In this document: one piece after another, positions 62,785 through 64,000 of the stretch
How the letters are laid out: each line of letters starts with the position of its first letter
How positions within the stretch are numbered: the stretch's first letter is position 1
Source of the DNA: Mesorhizobium muleiense
GTDB taxonomy: Bacteria > Pseudomonadota > Alphaproteobacteria > Rhizobiales > Rhizobiaceae
Assembly (NCBI RefSeq): GCF_900099905.1
Contig: NZ_FNEE01000014.1
Span: forward strand, 62,001-126,000
Length of the DNA: 64,000 bases
Direction: 5' to 3'
Notes under the pieces: model-generated
What the model was told of the DNA's origin: nothing
Databases searched by the model: none
The model's input: the letters and a program-made list of their open reading frames with translations, nothing else
Program-made: the position numbers and the translations under genes

Positions 62785-63864
62785 ATGGCCCGCATCACCC
62801 TTCGCCAGCTTCTCGACCATGCCGCCGAGCACGGCTACGGCGTTCCGGCATTCAACATCAACAACATGGAACAGGGCCTTGCCATCATGGAGGCAGCCGG
62901 GGCCTGCGATGCGCCGGTCATCATCCAGGCCTCGCGCGGCGCCCGCTCCTATGCCAACGACATCATGCTGGCCAAGATGATGGAGGCGTTGACCGAAATG
63001 CATCCGGCCATTCCGCTCTGTATCCATCAGGACCACGGCAACAACGAAGCCACCTGCCTTTCGGCGATCCGCCACGGCTTCACCTCGGTGATGATGGACG
63101 GCTCGTTGATGGCGGACGCCAAGACGCCGGCGAGCTACGACTACAACGTCGCCATCACCGAACGTGTCGCACGCATGGCGCATTGGGTCGGCGCTTCCGT
63201 CGAAGGCGAGCTCGGCGTGCTCGGCTCGCTGGAAACCGGCCAGGGCGAGGACGAGGACGGGCATGGCGCCGAAGGCGCGCTTTCCCACGACCAGCTTTTG
63301 ACCGATCCCGATCAGGCGGTCGACTTCGTCACCGCCACCCGGGTCGACGCGCTGGCGATCGCCTGCGGCACTTCGCACGGCGCCTACAAATTCAGCCGCA
63401 AGCCCGACGGCGGCATCCTCGCCATGCAGGTGATCGAGGCGATCCACGAAAAGCTGCCCAACACGCATCTGGTCATGCATGGCTCTTCCTCGGTACCGCA
63501 GGAACTGCAGGACGTCATCAACCGATATGGCGGCGAGATGCCCCAGACCTTTGGGGTTCCGGTCGAGGAGATCGAGCGCGGCATCCGTTACGGCGTGCGC
63601 AAGGTAAACATCGACACCGATTGCCGCATGGCCATGGCCGGGCAGTTCCGCCGCGTCGCGACGGAGGACCCGCGCGAATTCGATCCGCGCAAATTCCTGA
63701 AACCCGCCATGGATGCCCTGCGCGACCTTTGCCGCGATCGCTTCGAGCGCTTCGGCACCGCGGGCAACGCCTCCAAGATCAGGGTCATCGCCATGGACGA
63801 GATGGCCAAACGTTATGCCGCGGGAAAACTCGACCCGCAAATCGCAACCGCGAAAGCCGCCTGA
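62785..63864 (+). CDS. cbbA: Fructose-bisphosphate aldolase class II (Calvin cycle)
   Basis: 359 residues of the class IIB CbbA type. Zinc-binding region IHQDHGNNEATCLSAIRHGF, then SVEGELGVLGSLETG, and MHGSSSVPQEL for the second metal His. It uses dihydroxyacetone phosphate with glyceraldehyde 3-phosphate or erythrose 4-phosphate. It starts 13 bases after cbbT. Confidence 0.96.
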   Translation: MARITLRQLLDHAAEHGYGVPAFNINNMEQGLAIMEAAGACDAPVIIQASRGARSYANDIMLAKMMEALTEMHPAIPLCIHQDHGNNEATCLSAIRHGFTSVMMDGSLMADAKTPASYDYNVAITERVARMAHWVGASVEGELGVLGSLETGQGEDEDGHGAEGALSHDQLLTDPDQAVDFVTATRVDALAIACGTSHGAYKFSRKPDGGILAMQVIEAIHEKLPNTHLVMHGSSSVPQELQDVINRYGGEMPQTFGVPVEEIERGIRYGVRKVNIDTDCRMAMAGQFRRVATEDPREFDPRKFLKPAMDALRDLCRDRFERFGTAGNASKIRVIAMDEMAKRYAAGKLDPQIATAKAA

Positions 63865-63885
63865 GCGGCAAACAGGAGACCTGTC

Positions 63886-64000
63886 ATGAACAAGATCGAC
63901 ATGCCGTCAGCTGGCACGCTCAAGGAAGGCAAGGAACGCTACAAGTCGGGCGTCATCCCCTACAAGAAGATGGGCTACTGGGAGCCGGATTACCGGCCCA
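63886..64000 (+). CDS. cbbL: RuBisCO large subunit, partial
   Basis: The first 38 codons are present before the window ends. MNKIDMPSAGTLKEGKERY and PYKKMGYWEPDYRP fit the N-terminus of proteobacterial form I (IC-like) large subunits. ACAGGAGAC precedes ATG 63886, 21 bases after cbbA. Small subunit and cbbX are expected further right. Confidence 0.9.
   Translation, partial: MNKIDMPSAGTLKEGKERYKSGVIPYKKMGYWEPDYRP

Overview
The window looks like a GC-rich chromosome segment of an alphaproteobacterium of the Hyphomicrobiales, probably Mesorhizobium or a near relative. The reasons are rhizobial-type intergenic palindromes, an NT-26-like arsenite oxidase, a form IC type RuBisCO operon and a bacterial tetrahydromethanopterin (H4MPT) C1 cluster. 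No rRNA, tRNA, CRISPR array or complete insertion sequence was seen.

Layout. 1-8113: a carbohydrate ABC importer (two permeases and a binding protein, leftward) next to 3-hexulose-6-phosphate synthase and 6-phospho-3-hexuloisomerase. Divergent from these are a cupin phosphoglucose isomerase, a shikimate-dehydrogenase-like oxidoreductase and xylulokinase. 8261-15461: a complete arsenite-oxidation locus, aioXSR plus aioBA, with a clear sigma-54 promoter before aioB and two inverted rhizobial palindromic elements around the regulators. 15457-20646: a PfpI-like protein, a GntR regulator, and an iron alcohol dehydrogenase / semialdehyde dehydrogenase / hydrolase operon.

20702-34418 and 38201-42578: the H4MPT-linked formaldehyde oxidation pathway and much of its cofactor biosynthesis. 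It comprises fhcBADC, a PCD-like protein, RFAP synthase, mtdB, two ATP-grasp ligases, mch, a CitG-like protein, fae, a HisA-like protein and an MfnF-like protein. After an insertion come DUF447, a DHPS-like protein, a DmrB-like flavoprotein and an unusual MfnB-FolB-kinase fusion. The two halves are split by about 3.7 kb of foreign-looking DNA (34419-38200) that holds a three-domain secreted beta-lactamase-like protein and a broken two-partner-secretion transporter gene.

42804-47990: a PQQ/lanthanide-type ABC system (binding protein, beta-propeller, acidic exported protein, ATPase, ABC-2 permease, exported Cys protein) resembling the lut cluster of methylotrophs. 48014-57709: accessory functions, namely an SDR, a FabF-like ketosynthase, a TetR regulator with an SnoaL-like target, a decayed duplicate of that regulator/operator unit, an RND efflux pair and a second TetR. 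57753-64000: the Calvin-cycle locus, cbbR divergent from cbbF-cbbP-cbbT-cbbA-cbbL, with cbbL cut by the window end.

Taken together the genes describe an organism that could draw electrons from arsenite and from C1 compounds (formaldehyde to formate through H4MPT) and fix CO2 through the Calvin cycle. The HPS/PHI pair beside a sugar importer raises the possibility that sugar catabolism also feeds or draws on the formaldehyde pool. That link is inference.
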